A DNA stretch of 64,000 nt, taken from Hymenobacter artigasi. GTDB lineage: Bacteria; Bacteroidota; Bacteroidia; Cytophagales; Hymenobacteraceae. The notes under the pieces are model-generated. The model saw only the letters and a list, made by a program, of their open reading frames with translations. It did no database searches and was not told the DNA's origin. The stretch is taken from positions 124,001 to 188,000 of the forward strand of contig NZ_JAAVTK010000008.1 in the NCBI RefSeq assembly GCF_012275535.1, in the 5' to 3' direction. A program made the position numbers and the translations under genes. Of the stretch, positions 41,839 to 51,078 are shown piece by piece. Within the stretch, counting starts at the first letter, position 1, and each line of letters starts with the position of its first letter.

Positions 41839-42177
41839 ATGACTGGCCTTCAGGCTGTTGAGTATGAGCGTCCGGCGGCGGCCGTGCTGCTGGTGATGCT
41901 GCCGCTGGCGGCCCGGTACCCCCTGGCTCAGCCCCAGGGCGTTTTCGCGGCCGCCCTCGCCACCCTGCAAAGCCAGCTGGGGCCCGCCGTGCGGGTGCTG
42001 CAAATTGATGAGGCCAGCTACCCCGCCATCATGAGCAGCTTTGCGCCGGCCCAGCTGCCCGCCAGCGTGCTCATGCACCACGGCGTAGAGCTTTGGTGCT
42101 GCTCCGGCCTGCCCGACGCGGCCGAAATCGACGCGCTGCTGGTGGGGAAGAACGGTGGGGCAGGGGCAACCCGCTAG
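41839..42177 (+). CDS. Thioredoxin-like fold protein without CxxC
   Basis: This 112-residue protein reads like the thioredoxin fold: strand AAVLLVMLPL, helix, then VRVLQIDEASYPAIMSSF, the cis-Pro region LPASVLMHHGVELW, and a final helix DAAEIDALLV. There is no CxxC in the usual place; two Cys occur together later (WCCSG). A redox or binding role is therefore only a guess. Its leader is about 29 bases from the start predicted by the paired-box promoter, which ties it to the regulator locus. Confidence 0.6.
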   Translation: MTGLQAVEYERPAAAVLLVMLPLAARYPLAQPQGVFAAALATLQSQLGPAVRVLQIDEASYPAIMSSFAPAQLPASVLMHHGVELWCCSGLPDAAEIDALLVGKNGGAGATR

Positions 42178-42332
42178 AACGTAACGGCATTAGCCAAGAA
42201 CGACAGCGCAAAGGAATAGCCAGCCAAACTGGGGAAGGGCCAAATCACAGCAAACCCGCATAAATAAGCCCCCATCCGGCAACAATTTGCGTACTCCGCT
42301 GGTCTGCGTCGTGCTGTTTGCCTTGCTTATCT

Positions 42333-44441
42333 ATGCCTCTTCGTTACCTGTTGCTGTTGTCCCTGGGGTTGCTCCAGCTGCCCGCCCGGGCCCAAACCCG
42401 CCCCGATACCACCCGCATCGTGGCCCTGCCCGAAGTCCCCGTAACCGGCTACGGCCAGCGGCTGCCGCTGCGCCGCACCGCCGCCGCCATCGGCGTGATT
42501 GATGCCCGCGTGATTGCGCAGTTCAGCCCCACGGCCCTCACGCAGGCCGTGAATACGCTGCCCGGCGTGCGGCTGGAGGAGCGGGCCACGGCCAGCTACC
42601 GGCTCAGCATTCGGGGGAGTTCGCTGCGCTCGCCGTTCGGGGTGCGCAACGTGAAGGTGTACTACAACGGCATCCCCTTCACCGAGGCCGGCGGCAGCAC
42701 GCCGCTCAATCTGCTCGACCCCGCCATTATCGGGCGGCTCGAAGTGCTGAAAGGGCCGGCCGGCAGCGTGTACGGCGCGGGCACGGGCGGCGTGGCGCTG
42801 TTTGGTACGCCGGCCGTGGCAGCGGGCGTTAGCCGGGTGGCGGTGGGTGCCACGGTGGGCAGCTACGGCCTGCTCCGCAGCACCATCACGGCCGAAACGG
42901 GCAGCGCCACCAGCAGCATCCGCGCCCAGTACGCCCACCAAAGCCTCGACGGCTACCGCCAGCAAAGCGCCTTGCAGCGCGACGTTTTCGCCCTCGACAC
43001 CCGTACCGTGGCTGGCCCCAAAACCACGCTGGCCGCTCACCTGCTCTACACCGACATCAGCTACCAGCTGCCCGGTGGCCTCACCCGCGCCCAGTACGCG
43101 GCCGACCCCCGGCAGGCGCGCCCGGGCACGGCCACCGCGCCCGGCACCGTGGCGCAAAAGGCCTTTTACGCCTCGCGCACCGGCCTGCTGGGCCTCACCC
43201 ACGAGTACCGCTTCACGGATAAGCTGGAGCTGCAAACCACGCTCTACGGCAGCGGCACCGTCATTCGGACGCCGTATCTGGTGGATTACGAAAGAAATAC
43301 CGGCGTGGGTGTGGGCGGGCGCACGGCCCTGAGCTACCGCACGTTGCTGGCCGGGCGCGTGCTGCGGGTGCAGGGCGGCGGCGAGTTCCAGGCTGGCTTC
43401 ACCGACGGGCGAAGCTACCAGAACAATGGCGGCACGCCCGGCGCGCTGCGCTACAACGACGAAATCGCGACCACCACCGGCTTCGCCTTCGCTCAGGCCG
43501 ACTACAGCCTGCCCGCCGATTTCCAGCTGACCGTGGCCGCCAGCTACAACCGCCTGCGCTACCGCATCGCGCGGGTGAGCAACGCCGCCACCCAGCCCAA
43601 CGATTACCAGCTCAGCCGCGATTTCCAGCCGGTGGTGTCGCCCCGCGTGGCGCTGCTGCGCGAGTTCAGTCCCAACTTATCGGTGTATGCCAGCGTGAGT
43701 ACCGGCTTCTCGCCGCCCACGCTGGATGAAATTCGGACTTCTGATGGCCGCATCAATGGCGACTTGCAGGCCGAGCGCGGCACCAGCTACGAGGTGGGCG
43801 CACGGGGTAATTTCTTCGCTAATAAGCTGACTTACGAGGTGAACATCTTCGACCTGGAGCTGCGCCAAACCATTGTCAGCAGTACTACGGACCAGGGCAT
43901 CGTCGTCTTCCGCAACACCGGCAGCACCCACCAGCGCGGTCTCGAAGCGGCCCTAAGCGGCTGGCTGTGGCGCGAAACCGGCCCCATTTCAAGCCCCGAA
44001 AATGCGCAAGCTGCCGGGCGCGACCTGCGCGCCTGGGCCAGCTACGCCTACAATAATTTCCGCTTCGGCAGCTACACCAGCGGCACCACCGACCTGAGCG
44101 GCAATCGCCTCACCGGCACCACGCCGCACACGCTGAGCGCGGGCCTGGATTTCAGCGAGCGCCTCGGGTTCTACCTCAGTCCCAGCCTCAGCCATCAGGC
44201 CCGCATCGTGCTCAACGATGCTAATACCGAAGAAGCAGCCGGCTACTGGGTGTTTGGGGCGCGGGGCGGCTGGCGGCGCAGCTTCGGTCATTTGGAAACG
44301 AATATTTACGGCGGTATCGATAATGCCACCGACCGCAATTATAGCTTGGGCAATGATTTGAATGCCTTCGGTGGGCGGTATTTCCAGCCCGCGCCGGGCC
44401 GGGCGTGGTACGCCGGGGCACAGGTGGGCTGGCGGTGGTAG
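42333..44441 (+). CDS. TonB-dependent outer membrane receptor
   Basis: This 702-residue receptor has a signal peptide (cleavage near PARAQ), a plug domain (about 40-160, with LTQAVNTLPGVRLEERATAS, IRGSSLRSPFGVRNVKVYYNGIPF and LEVLKGPAGSVYGAGTGG), and a 22-strand barrel to the end (last residues VGWRW, as expected for barrel insertion). The substrate is not clear from sequence; the plug resembles iron-complex receptors. It has no carboxypeptidase-like N-terminal domain, unlike the receptor at 57352. It is followed by a repeat-rich gap. Confidence 0.9.
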   Translation: MPLRYLLLLSLGLLQLPARAQTRPDTTRIVALPEVPVTGYGQRLPLRRTAAAIGVIDARVIAQFSPTALTQAVNTLPGVRLEERATASYRLSIRGSSLRSPFGVRNVKVYYNGIPFTEAGGSTPLNLLDPAIIGRLEVLKGPAGSVYGAGTGGVALFGTPAVAAGVSRVAVGATVGSYGLLRSTITAETGSATSSIRAQYAHQSLDGYRQQSALQRDVFALDTRTVAGPKTTLAAHLLYTDISYQLPGGLTRAQYAADPRQARPGTATAPGTVAQKAFYASRTGLLGLTHEYRFTDKLELQTTLYGSGTVIRTPYLVDYERNTGVGVGGRTALSYRTLLAGRVLRVQGGGEFQAGFTDGRSYQNNGGTPGALRYNDEIATTTGFAFAQADYSLPADFQLTVAASYNRLRYRIARVSNAATQPNDYQLSRDFQPVVSPRVALLREFSPNLSVYASVSTGFSPPTLDEIRTSDGRINGDLQAERGTSYEVGARGNFFANKLTYEVNIFDLELRQTIVSSTTDQGIVVFRNTGSTHQRGLEAALSGWLWRETGPISSPENAQAAGRDLRAWASYAYNNFRFGSYTSGTTDLSGNRLTGTTPHTLSAGLDFSERLGFYLSPSLSHQARIVLNDANTEEAAGYWVFGARGGWRRSFGHLETNIYGGIDNATDRNYSLGNDLNAFGGRYFQPAPGRAWYAGAQVGWRW

Positions 44442-44464
44442 TGAACACGAATGGAGTAGCCAAC

Positions 44465-44618
44465 AAAGCCCCAGCGGGGCGACATGTCGGTAGTGGCAGC
44501 ATACACCGAATGATAAAGCCCCAGCGGGGCGACACTTGTCGAACAAGTGTCGCCCCGCTGGGGCTTTGAAAACCATAATTACGGTTCATTGCTACCGATA
44601 TGTCGCCCCGCTGGGGCT
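44465..44618. repeat. Nested inverted repeats built from GCCCCAGCGGGGC units
   Basis: Four copies of AGCCCCAGCGGGGCGACA or its complement occur in 154 bases: 44466, 44516 (forward), and near 44549 and 44601 (reverse). The inner pair forms a hairpin with arms of 25-26 bases; the outer pair encloses it. It lies downstream of the TonB receptor and before the end of the convergent acidic protein gene. Confidence 0.9.
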
Positions 44619-44634
44619 AGCATAATTGGCCGTT

Positions 44635-44907
44635 CTAGCTATGCTCTTCGGGCAGGGTGAAGGCAGTGTCGCTAGGGTTGATGAGCTCTTTGGGCAGGGT
44701 ACCGGGAATTTCGCCGGCGGCCTGCTCGCTCATGTTCATGTCCTGCTCGAAGGTGCGGAGGGAATCATCCATCTCGTCGGCTTTTTCCTGGCCCGAGTCG
44801 TTGTTATTGTCGAGCACCTGGCCGTGGGTGGCCGCGTCGAGCATGGGGGTAGAGGCACCGTCTTCCGAAGGTTCCTGGTCGAAAGTATCGTTGGGGTTAT
44901 TAGGCAT
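44635..44907 (-). CDS. Small acidic disordered protein
   Basis: This 90-residue protein is very rich in Asp, Glu, Asn, Ser and Thr, with almost no hydrophobic core, so it is probably disordered. I do not recognise it. Another acidic protein of similar composition is encoded 51 bases upstream on the same strand (44959-45402). They could be stress-related (desiccation or general stress) proteins, but this is a guess from composition. Confidence 0.6.
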   Translation of the reverse strand: MPNNPNDTFDQEPSEDGASTPMLDAATHGQVLDNNNDSGQEKADEMDDSLRTFEQDMNMSEQAAGEIPGTLPKELINPSDTAFTLPEEHS

Positions 44908-44958
44908 GGTCGGGGATAAAAAATCGAATGGGAAACGAAGCGTAGGGCCGGGGCCGGC

Positions 44959-45402
44959 TTACTCGTCTTTGGCGGGGTAGTCGGCATCGGCCGATTCCTC
45001 GCGGGTGTTGTGGGTGCCGCCGCCGGCGTAGCGGGGGTCGTCTTTGGCCCAGGCTTCGCGCAGCTCGGTGTTGTCGCCGCCTTCGGCCTGCACCTTGCGC
45101 ACCAGCTCAGTGGCCTGGTTCTGCATAATGTGGCCGGGCTGGTCTTCGGGGTTGTCGGGGGCATTCTGCGCTTCTTTCTCGCGGTCCGAGAACTCGCTGA
45201 ACTCGTCGGGGTTGTCATTGGCCCCGCTGCGGCCGGGGGCGGCGGTATCGGCAGCGCTGGCATGGCCGAAGCTGCCGTAGTCGGGGCTGGCGGCCGTCAC
45301 GGCGGGGTCGTTGGGATTGAGACGGTCAGCGGCGGCGCGTTCCTGCTGGTCGGTAGGACGGGGGGCGTTATCGTTTGAGAGGGGGGGAGTGGGCGTATCC
45401 AT
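44959..45402 (-). CDS. Acidic disordered protein, unknown function
   Basis: This 147-residue protein is dominated by Asp, Glu, Asn, Pro, Ala and Gln. One short helical part is visible (HIMQNQATELVRKVQAEG, near residues 90-110), the rest looks disordered. It is probably cotranscribed with the acidic protein gene 51 bases downstream. No signal peptide and no recognised family. Confidence 0.6.
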   Translation of the reverse strand: MDTPTPPLSNDNAPRPTDQQERAAADRLNPNDPAVTAASPDYGSFGHASAADTAAPGRSGANDNPDEFSEFSDREKEAQNAPDNPEDQPGHIMQNQATELVRKVQAEGGDNTELREAWAKDDPRYAGGGTHNTREESADADYPAKDE

Positions 45403-45541
45403 GCAGCTGCAGAAGAAAATGAAGGGGATTGAAAAGCAAACGGGCTTGGGCCCGCTTCAATAATCTCTGTACGCAAACCGGCGGTACTCGTTCGCTTTTG
45501 CGTATAGCCCGCAGCTTTTATCCTTTCAACTACGCAAGCCC

Positions 45542-45817
45542 ATGCCCATTCAGCACGACCCCAAAAACCAGCAATTCACCCTCACCCAAGACGGCCACAC
45601 CAGCGAGCTGGCCTACGCCCGCCCCGCCGAGGGTATTATCGACGTCACCCACACCTTTGTAGATGAGGCCCTGCGCGGCCAGGGCTTGGCCGACGACCTG
45701 GCCCGTGCCGCCCTGGCCTTCGCCCGCGAAGAAAAACTCAAGGTGAAAGCCAGCTGCAAATTCATGGCCGGCTTCGTGCAGAAGCACCACGCCGAATACG
45801 CCGACCTGCTGGCGTAA
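45542..45817 (+). CDS. GNAT-like N-acetyltransferase, YidJ/Gcn5-related short form
   Basis: This 91-residue protein matches the short acetyltransferase-like family related to YidJ. It has a beta meander (NQQFTLTQDGHTSELAYA), then HTFVDEALRGQGLADDLARAAL, where RGQGLA is the acetyl-CoA loop, then LKVKASCKFMAGFVQKH, with the conserved Cys. Substrates are not known. It is followed by a solo repeat copy and a terminator. Confidence 0.85.
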   Translation: MPIQHDPKNQQFTLTQDGHTSELAYARPAEGIIDVTHTFVDEALRGQGLADDLARAALAFAREEKLKVKASCKFMAGFVQKHHAEYADLLA

Positions 45818-45828
45818 AGCCCGTTGGT

Positions 45829-45860
45829 CCGGTCTGACCGCCCCAGGCGGCCCGACCGGG
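45829..45860. repeat. Solo copy of a CCGGTCTGACCGCC palindrome family
   Basis: CCGGTCTGACCGCCCCAGGC followed by the near-complement is closely similar to each arm of the large inverted repeat at 61002-61106. Here only one arm is present, 12 bases past the GNAT gene. Confidence 0.75.
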
Positions 45861-45885
45861 CCTACTGTGCACTCAACCAACCGAA

Positions 45886-45928
45886 CACAAAAAAGCCCCC
45901 CGACCAACCGGCCGGGGGGCTTTCTTAT
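45886..45928. terminator. Bidirectional terminator between GNAT and endonuclease I genes
   Basis: A GC-rich hairpin (AAAGCCCCCCG with CCGGGGGGCTTT and a short loop) has an A-run on its left and T-rich sequence on its right, between convergent genes. Confidence 0.8.
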
Positions 45929-45945
45929 AGCCAAAGCAGGGCAGC

Positions 45946-48288
45946 TTACTGCACCACGACGCGGCCGGTATATTCGACCCCGGCGCACAGCACGCGCACG
46001 GCGTAGAGGCCGGCGGGCAAGCCGCGCAGGTCCACCGAAGCCGCTTCGGTGGCGCTGAGCAGGGCGGTGCGCTGGCGCACGGCGCGGCCCAGCATGTCGC
46101 GCACTTCCACCGTGGCGGCGAGGGCGGCCGACTGGCCGGGCAGGCGTAGCTGCACGTTTTCGGAAGCCGGGTTGGGGTAGATTTCGAGGGCCGTGCGCAG
46201 GCCGGCGGCGGTGCGGGTGGCCGTGGCCACGTTGCAGGCCGTGCTGGTGTAGCTGCCCACGCCGGCGAAGTTGTCCACGCCGTTGCCGGTCCAGGTGGCG
46301 GCACCGTAGGGGCCATACCAGCGGCCGCCCTGGTTGGTGTTGGGTAGGCGCACCATGGTGTTGTTCAGAGTTGAGCCGCCGCCGGCCACCGTCCATTCGG
46401 TGGGGCGCTGGCCAATTACGCCAATGATGTCGAGGGTGTCGGTGCCATCAAAGAGGGCAATGGCATCGTCGCCGTTGAAGTAGGCCACGGTGCTCAGCAG
46501 GTCGGCCTGAGCGGCCACGCCGTTATCGGTCACGCCAACGTTGGCAATCACGTACACGTCGCCCGGGGCGATGGTACCCGTCAGGGCCTGCGTGGTGGTG
46601 GGGGCGGTGGCGCCGTTGGCATACAGCACCACGCGCTTGCCGGCCAGGGGCATGGGCGAAGTGGTGGGGTTGTAGATTTCCAGTACCTTGGTGTTGCCCG
46701 TGTTCGACTCGGTGTACTGCGTGAAGTAGGGCTTGGTACAGGGCGCGCCGGCCGGGGCCGCGTCGTCGTTGGTGATGGTGAGGACGTGGGCAGTGGGCTG
46801 GCCCAGCAGCACGGTGGTGCTGGAGGGCGTGCCCAGGCGCAGGCGCACGGTTTCGTCGGGCTCGAAGGTCAGGTCGCCGTTCACAGTCACGGTCACGGCC
46901 CGGGTGGTGGGGCCGCCCACGGTGAAGCTCACGCTGGTGGTGTTCAGGGTGTAATCAGAAGGCGAAGAGGCGGTGCTGTTGGCCACGTCCACGCTCACCG
47001 GCACGGTGAGGGCGCTGGTGATGGCCGCGCCGGTCAGGGCCACGTTCACGGTGTAGGTGCTGGTGCCGGTGTTGCCTTCGATGATGGCACCCGTAGCCGA
47101 GGCGAAGCTCACCGTGGATGGCGTGCCGTCGTCGTTGAGGATGGTGAGCGTGTGCACGTTGGGGCCGCCCAGGCCGGTGCCGGTGCTGGCATTGGTCAGG
47201 TTGAGAACAACGGTTTCATCGGCTTCGGGCTGGGTGTCGCCGTTCACGTTCAGGGTCACGGTCTGGCTGGTGCTGCCGGCCGGGAAGGTCACGGTAGCGG
47301 GCGAGGCGAAGGTGAAATCGGAGCCGCTGGTGGCGGTCGAGTTCATTGCATCGAAGCTCACCTGCACGGTGGTGGCCGTGGTGGCGGCCGGGGCCAGGTT
47401 CACGGTAAACGTGTACGTGCTGGTGCCGGTATTGCCCTCAATGATGCTGCCCGTAGCGCTGGCAAACGTGAACACCGGGCCGGGAGGGGCCAGGCCGTAG
47501 GCCAGGGCCACCAGCTCGGGGTGCTCGATGTAGGGGTTGTAGTTGCCCTGGCTGGCGGCCACGCGGCGGTTGCGCTCAATCTCGTGGGCATCCACCGGGT
47601 CGGCCAGGTGCCAGGCGTAGAGAGTGGCCAGCGGGGCCAGTGCCGTGATGCTCTGGTGGCCGGTAGCAATCAGTTCCGGCTGGGTGTCGTGCATCGTGTA
47701 GAAGTAGAACGCCGTGCGGGCCACGTTGCCCTTGTGGTCTTCGCGGGGCTCAAACTGCGAGTTGGTGTCCTCGCTGTACTCGTCGATGTTGGTGGTCGGG
47801 ATGGTGCTCTGGCTGGTAGTGTTGCGCATCCAGAGGGTGGTGGTGGCGTCCGGAATGTCGGCGTAGGGGTTATTGCCCCGGTTCGAGTTCCACTGAATGT
47901 AGGTGGGGTAGAGGTGGTGCATGTCCGACACCATGCGGGCAGCCGAGCTGAACCACGACTGCGGAATGCTGTGCTCGCAGTTGATATTGGCCGCCGACGT
48001 GGTGCTGCTGCTGGTGAAGCTGAACGGGTTCGGGGTGTTGTAGCCCGAGTACACGCAGGTTACCGAGCTGTTGTAGTTATCGGCGTAGTTATACATTTTG
48101 GCCCGGGCTCCGGCATAGGAGAGCACCGTGCGCTTGCCGTCGTACCAGTTGGTGCGCAGCCAGTCGCGCAGGGCCTGGCCCTGCAAGTTGGTGGGTGGAG
48201 CAGCCGGTACGGCCGGGAAAACCTGGGCCTGCAGCGCGGCAGGTACCAGGGCCAGCGCCACCAGCAGCGAAGCGAAAAAGTGTTTCAT
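45946..48288 (-). CDS. T9SS-secreted endonuclease I with Calx-beta and lamin-tail domains
   Basis: This 780-residue extracellular nuclease has a signal peptide (to about 20), then an endonuclease I domain (to about 260) with the family signature NCEHSIPQSWF and SDMHHLYPTYIQWNSNRGNNPY. Two Calx-beta domains follow (each with EGNTGTSTYT and a VNGDxxxExDETV calcium-type motif), then a lamin-tail-like domain (LEIYNPTTSPMPLAGKRVVLY) and a type A T9SS domain (EIYPNPASENVQLRLP). It probably degrades external DNA. A one-mismatch -7 element (TATCTTTA on the minus strand) lies upstream, as for the S8 protease. Confidence 0.92.
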   Translation of the reverse strand: MKHFFASLLVALALVPAALQAQVFPAVPAAPPTNLQGQALRDWLRTNWYDGKRTVLSYAGARAKMYNYADNYNSSVTCVYSGYNTPNPFSFTSSSTTSAANINCEHSIPQSWFSSAARMVSDMHHLYPTYIQWNSNRGNNPYADIPDATTTLWMRNTTSQSTIPTTNIDEYSEDTNSQFEPREDHKGNVARTAFYFYTMHDTQPELIATGHQSITALAPLATLYAWHLADPVDAHEIERNRRVAASQGNYNPYIEHPELVALAYGLAPPGPVFTFASATGSIIEGNTGTSTYTFTVNLAPAATTATTVQVSFDAMNSTATSGSDFTFASPATVTFPAGSTSQTVTLNVNGDTQPEADETVVLNLTNASTGTGLGGPNVHTLTILNDDGTPSTVSFASATGAIIEGNTGTSTYTVNVALTGAAITSALTVPVSVDVANSTASSPSDYTLNTTSVSFTVGGPTTRAVTVTVNGDLTFEPDETVRLRLGTPSSTTVLLGQPTAHVLTITNDDAAPAGAPCTKPYFTQYTESNTGNTKVLEIYNPTTSPMPLAGKRVVLYANGATAPTTTQALTGTIAPGDVYVIANVGVTDNGVAAQADLLSTVAYFNGDDAIALFDGTDTLDIIGVIGQRPTEWTVAGGGSTLNNTMVRLPNTNQGGRWYGPYGAATWTGNGVDNFAGVGSYTSTACNVATATRTAAGLRTALEIYPNPASENVQLRLPGQSAALAATVEVRDMLGRAVRQRTALLSATEAASVDLRGLPAGLYAVRVLCAGVEYTGRVVVQ

Positions 48289-48466
48289 ATGAAACGGGAG
48301 AAGGGGATAATGGGATGAGGGATAAGCGCGGTGGCAGAGGGAAGCAGTAAAGATAACGGATTCAGCCCGGGCAGCTGAAACCCCGCTCGTTACGAAACCA
48401 AGAAGACTTCGCCCTATTTTCGTCCCCTCATACCCCCATACTCTCATACCCTCATACCTTACACAA

Positions 48467-48766
48467 ATGGCCGACATCACCACCACCGAACTCCGCCAGC
48501 GCCTGCAGGCCGGCGAAACCCCGCACCTCATCGACGTGCGCGAACCTTGGGAAAACGAAGAAGCGAGCATTCCCACGGCCCAGAACATCCCCCTCGGCTC
48601 CCTGCCCGAGAAGCTCGACGACCTCGATGCCTGGAAGGACGAGGAGGTAATTGTGCACTGCAAGAGTGGCTCCCGCTCCTCGCAGGCCAAAGCCTACCTC
48701 ACCCAGCAGGGCTTCAGCAACGTGCGCAACCTGCTGGGCGGCTTCACTGAGTATTCGGCCGGTTAG
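48467..48766 (+). CDS. Rhodanese-domain protein
   Basis: This single-domain 99-residue rhodanese has LIDVREPWENEEASIPTAQNI and the active-site loop HCKSGSRSS with the persulfide-forming Cys65. It should transfer sulfur to an unknown acceptor in the cytoplasm. Full length for the GlpE/PspE-like class. It is convergent with recQ, separated by an inverted repeat. Confidence 0.93.
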   Translation: MADITTTELRQRLQAGETPHLIDVREPWENEEASIPTAQNIPLGSLPEKLDDLDAWKDEEVIVHCKSGSRSSQAKAYLTQQGFSNVRNLLGGFTEYSAG

Positions 48767-48781
48767 CAAGTAAGCGCCTCC

Positions 48782-48860
48782 CTTGTAGCATATGCTTTAG
48801 CTTGTGCAGCGTCAGGCAGTTTCGCGCCATCGCCGCACAAGCTAAAGCATGTGCTACAAG
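48782..48860. repeat. 26-bp inverted repeat between rhodanese and recQ genes
   Basis: The arms CTTGTAGCATATGCTTTAGC... (48782-48807) and its complement (48835-48860) match over 26 bases with one mismatch, with a 27-base loop. They sit exactly between two convergent genes. Confidence 0.9.
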
Positions 48861-48863
48861 CCG

Positions 48864-50801
48864 CTATGCCGCCACCAGCCGCCCGTCGGTCGCATACGCC
48901 AGCTCGCCCCGGTCCACCATTTCCCGCACGGCTGCAGTAATAGCCGCCGCATCCTTCGGCGGAAACGCGGCCAGCAGCTCGCGCGGCGACAGCGCCCCCG
49001 CCCGCAGGTGCGCCAGCAGCGGCTCTCGCAACGACGGAACCTGGGCGGCCGCCTGTGCCGCTTTTTTCTCGGCCAGGCAAATGTCACACACCCCGCAGCG
49101 GGCCGGGTCGGCCTCGTCGAAATAGGTGAGTAGCAGAATCTGGCGGCAGCGCGCGCCGCTCAGGTACTGGCCCACGGCATGCGTTTTGGCGCGGGCCAGG
49201 TCGCGGGCGGCCGTCATTCGCACCTGGTCGATGGGCAGCTTGGCCGCATCGAAGCGCGGCGTGGTGAACATGGCCTGCGGCGACTCCTGCTTGGGCTGGT
49301 AGTGCAATATGCCCGCCGTGTGCAGATAGCGCAGCTGCTGGCGCACTTCCACCACGCTGCGGCGCAGGTGCGTGGCCAGCGAATTTTCTGAAATGGTCTG
49401 AAAATCGGCAAACAGCTCGCCGCCGTGCAGCCGTAGCAGGGCCTTTATCAGCAAGTCGTGCTGCGCATTAGCCACCTGGAAGGTGTACAAATCCTGATGG
49501 CTCATTATCAGGTGCACCCGCGCCGGCTGGTTCACGGCTTCATTCAATTGCACGAAGCCTTCGCGCTGCAAAATCTTTAGCGAATTGTGCGCGTCCACGG
49601 CCTTGATTCGGTAGGTTTCGGCAAACTGCTGCAGGTCGAACTCGAACGCGGCCAGCTCGCCGCCACCTACCGCCGTGCGCGAGTAGTTGGCTAGGGCCTG
49701 GTACACGCGCTTCACGGTATCGAGGGGCGGAAACGACTGGCTGGTGCGGCGGCGCAGCTCGTCGGCATCGCTGGGCCCGGCCAGCAGCACGGCAAAGGCA
49801 TATTGGCCGTCGCGCCCGGCGCGGCCGGCTTCCTGGTAGTAAGCTTCCAGGGTATCGGGTGCGTCGAGGTGGGCCACGAGGCGCACGTCGGGCTTGTCGA
49901 TGCCCATGCCGAAGGCGTTGGTGGCTACGATGAGGCGTACTTTATCGGCAATCCAGTCCTGCTGCACCTGGGTGCGCTTTTCCGACGGCAGGCCCGCGTG
50001 GTAGGCCGCCGCCGCAAACCGGTGCTGCTGCAGAAACGCCGCCGTGTCCTCCGTCTGCCGCCGGGTGCGGGCGTACACAATGGCCGTTTTGTTCGGGCCC
50101 ACGCCGCGCACCACTTCCAGCAGCCGGCGCAGCTTGTCCTCGGTCTGCAGCACCGAGTACGAAAGCTTGGGCCGCGCAAAGCTCTGCCGAAACACGCCCG
50201 AGCCCGGCCCAAACTTCAGCTTCTCCACGATGTCGGACTGCACCTGCGCCGTGGCCGTGGCCGTGAGGGCAATCACCGGCGTGCCGGGCGGCAGCTTCTC
50301 GCGCAGCTCGGCAATGCGCAGGTAGGGCGGCCGGAAATCATAGCCCCACTGCGAGAGGCAGTGCGCCTCGTCCACGGCCAGCAGGCCCACGTTCATCTTC
50401 GCCACCCGCACCTGAAACAGCTCCGTGAGCAGCCGCTCGGGCGACACGTACAGGAACTTCACGCTGCGGCCGTACACGCAGTTGTCCAGCGCGTGGTCAA
50501 TTTCCTGGTGGCTCATGCCCGCGTAAATGGCCTCGGCCTTCAGCCCGCGCTTGCGCAGGTTGTCCACCTGGTCCTTCATCAGGGCAATGAGCGGCGACAC
50601 CACGATGCAGATGCCCGGCCGCGCCAGCGCCGGCACCTGAAAGCAGATGCTCTTGCCGCCGCCGGTGGGCAGCAGCGCCAGCGTATCGTGCCCGTTTAAA
50701 ACCGAATTGATGATTTCCTCCTGCCCCGGCCGGAATGCCGTGTGCCCCCAATGCTCCTTCAGTAGGGCTAATGGTGAGGTTTCGGTAGGAGCGGAGGACA
50801 T
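48864..50801 (-). CDS. recQ: ATP-dependent DNA helicase RecQ
   Basis: This 645-residue 3'-5' helicase acts in recombination and repair. Motifs in order: FRPGQEEIINSVL, Walker A LLPTGGGKSICFQVP, VVSPLIALMKDQV, the DEAH box VDEAHCLSQWGYDFRP, TATATAQV, and YYQEAGRAGRDG. The RQC zinc site is seen as CRQILLLTYFDE with CGVCDICL. The end is a winged helix rather than a clear HRDC domain (about 590-645). It is slightly longer than the E. coli protein. No operon partner. Confidence 0.95.
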   Translation of the reverse strand: MSSAPTETSPLALLKEHWGHTAFRPGQEEIINSVLNGHDTLALLPTGGGKSICFQVPALARPGICIVVSPLIALMKDQVDNLRKRGLKAEAIYAGMSHQEIDHALDNCVYGRSVKFLYVSPERLLTELFQVRVAKMNVGLLAVDEAHCLSQWGYDFRPPYLRIAELREKLPPGTPVIALTATATAQVQSDIVEKLKFGPGSGVFRQSFARPKLSYSVLQTEDKLRRLLEVVRGVGPNKTAIVYARTRRQTEDTAAFLQQHRFAAAAYHAGLPSEKRTQVQQDWIADKVRLIVATNAFGMGIDKPDVRLVAHLDAPDTLEAYYQEAGRAGRDGQYAFAVLLAGPSDADELRRRTSQSFPPLDTVKRVYQALANYSRTAVGGGELAAFEFDLQQFAETYRIKAVDAHNSLKILQREGFVQLNEAVNQPARVHLIMSHQDLYTFQVANAQHDLLIKALLRLHGGELFADFQTISENSLATHLRRSVVEVRQQLRYLHTAGILHYQPKQESPQAMFTTPRFDAAKLPIDQVRMTAARDLARAKTHAVGQYLSGARCRQILLLTYFDEADPARCGVCDICLAEKKAAQAAAQVPSLREPLLAHLRAGALSPRELLAAFPPKDAAAITAAVREMVDRGELAYATDGRLVAA

Positions 50802-51078
50802 GGGGCGAAGTTACGGCCAGGTGTTGCTAAACGATGGGCTTTTGCTTGGCTTTGTATTGTGCACCAAGACAACAATTGGCCGAAAAAACGCTTTCGGTAG
50901 GAGTTCGTAAAACTCGTCCCAAAACGGCATTTCGTGAACGACGAAAGTGAGCGAAGTTTCTTAAACTTAACGCACCCGCTTTCCTGTCTTTGAAAGGGCT
51001 TGTTTATACAAGTAGGCACTTCAGTGTTTCTTTTAGCAAAAGGAGCGTTAGTTTGCTGTCACCTACTTTGTCCTTCGC

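Noticed and set aside
50811-51019. Remnant of a transposase or other gene in the gap between recQ and the secreted protein gene
   Set aside because: One frame gives a plausible short peptide (with EMPFWDEFYELLPK), but there is no terminal repeat, no known family and no start; support is too weak.
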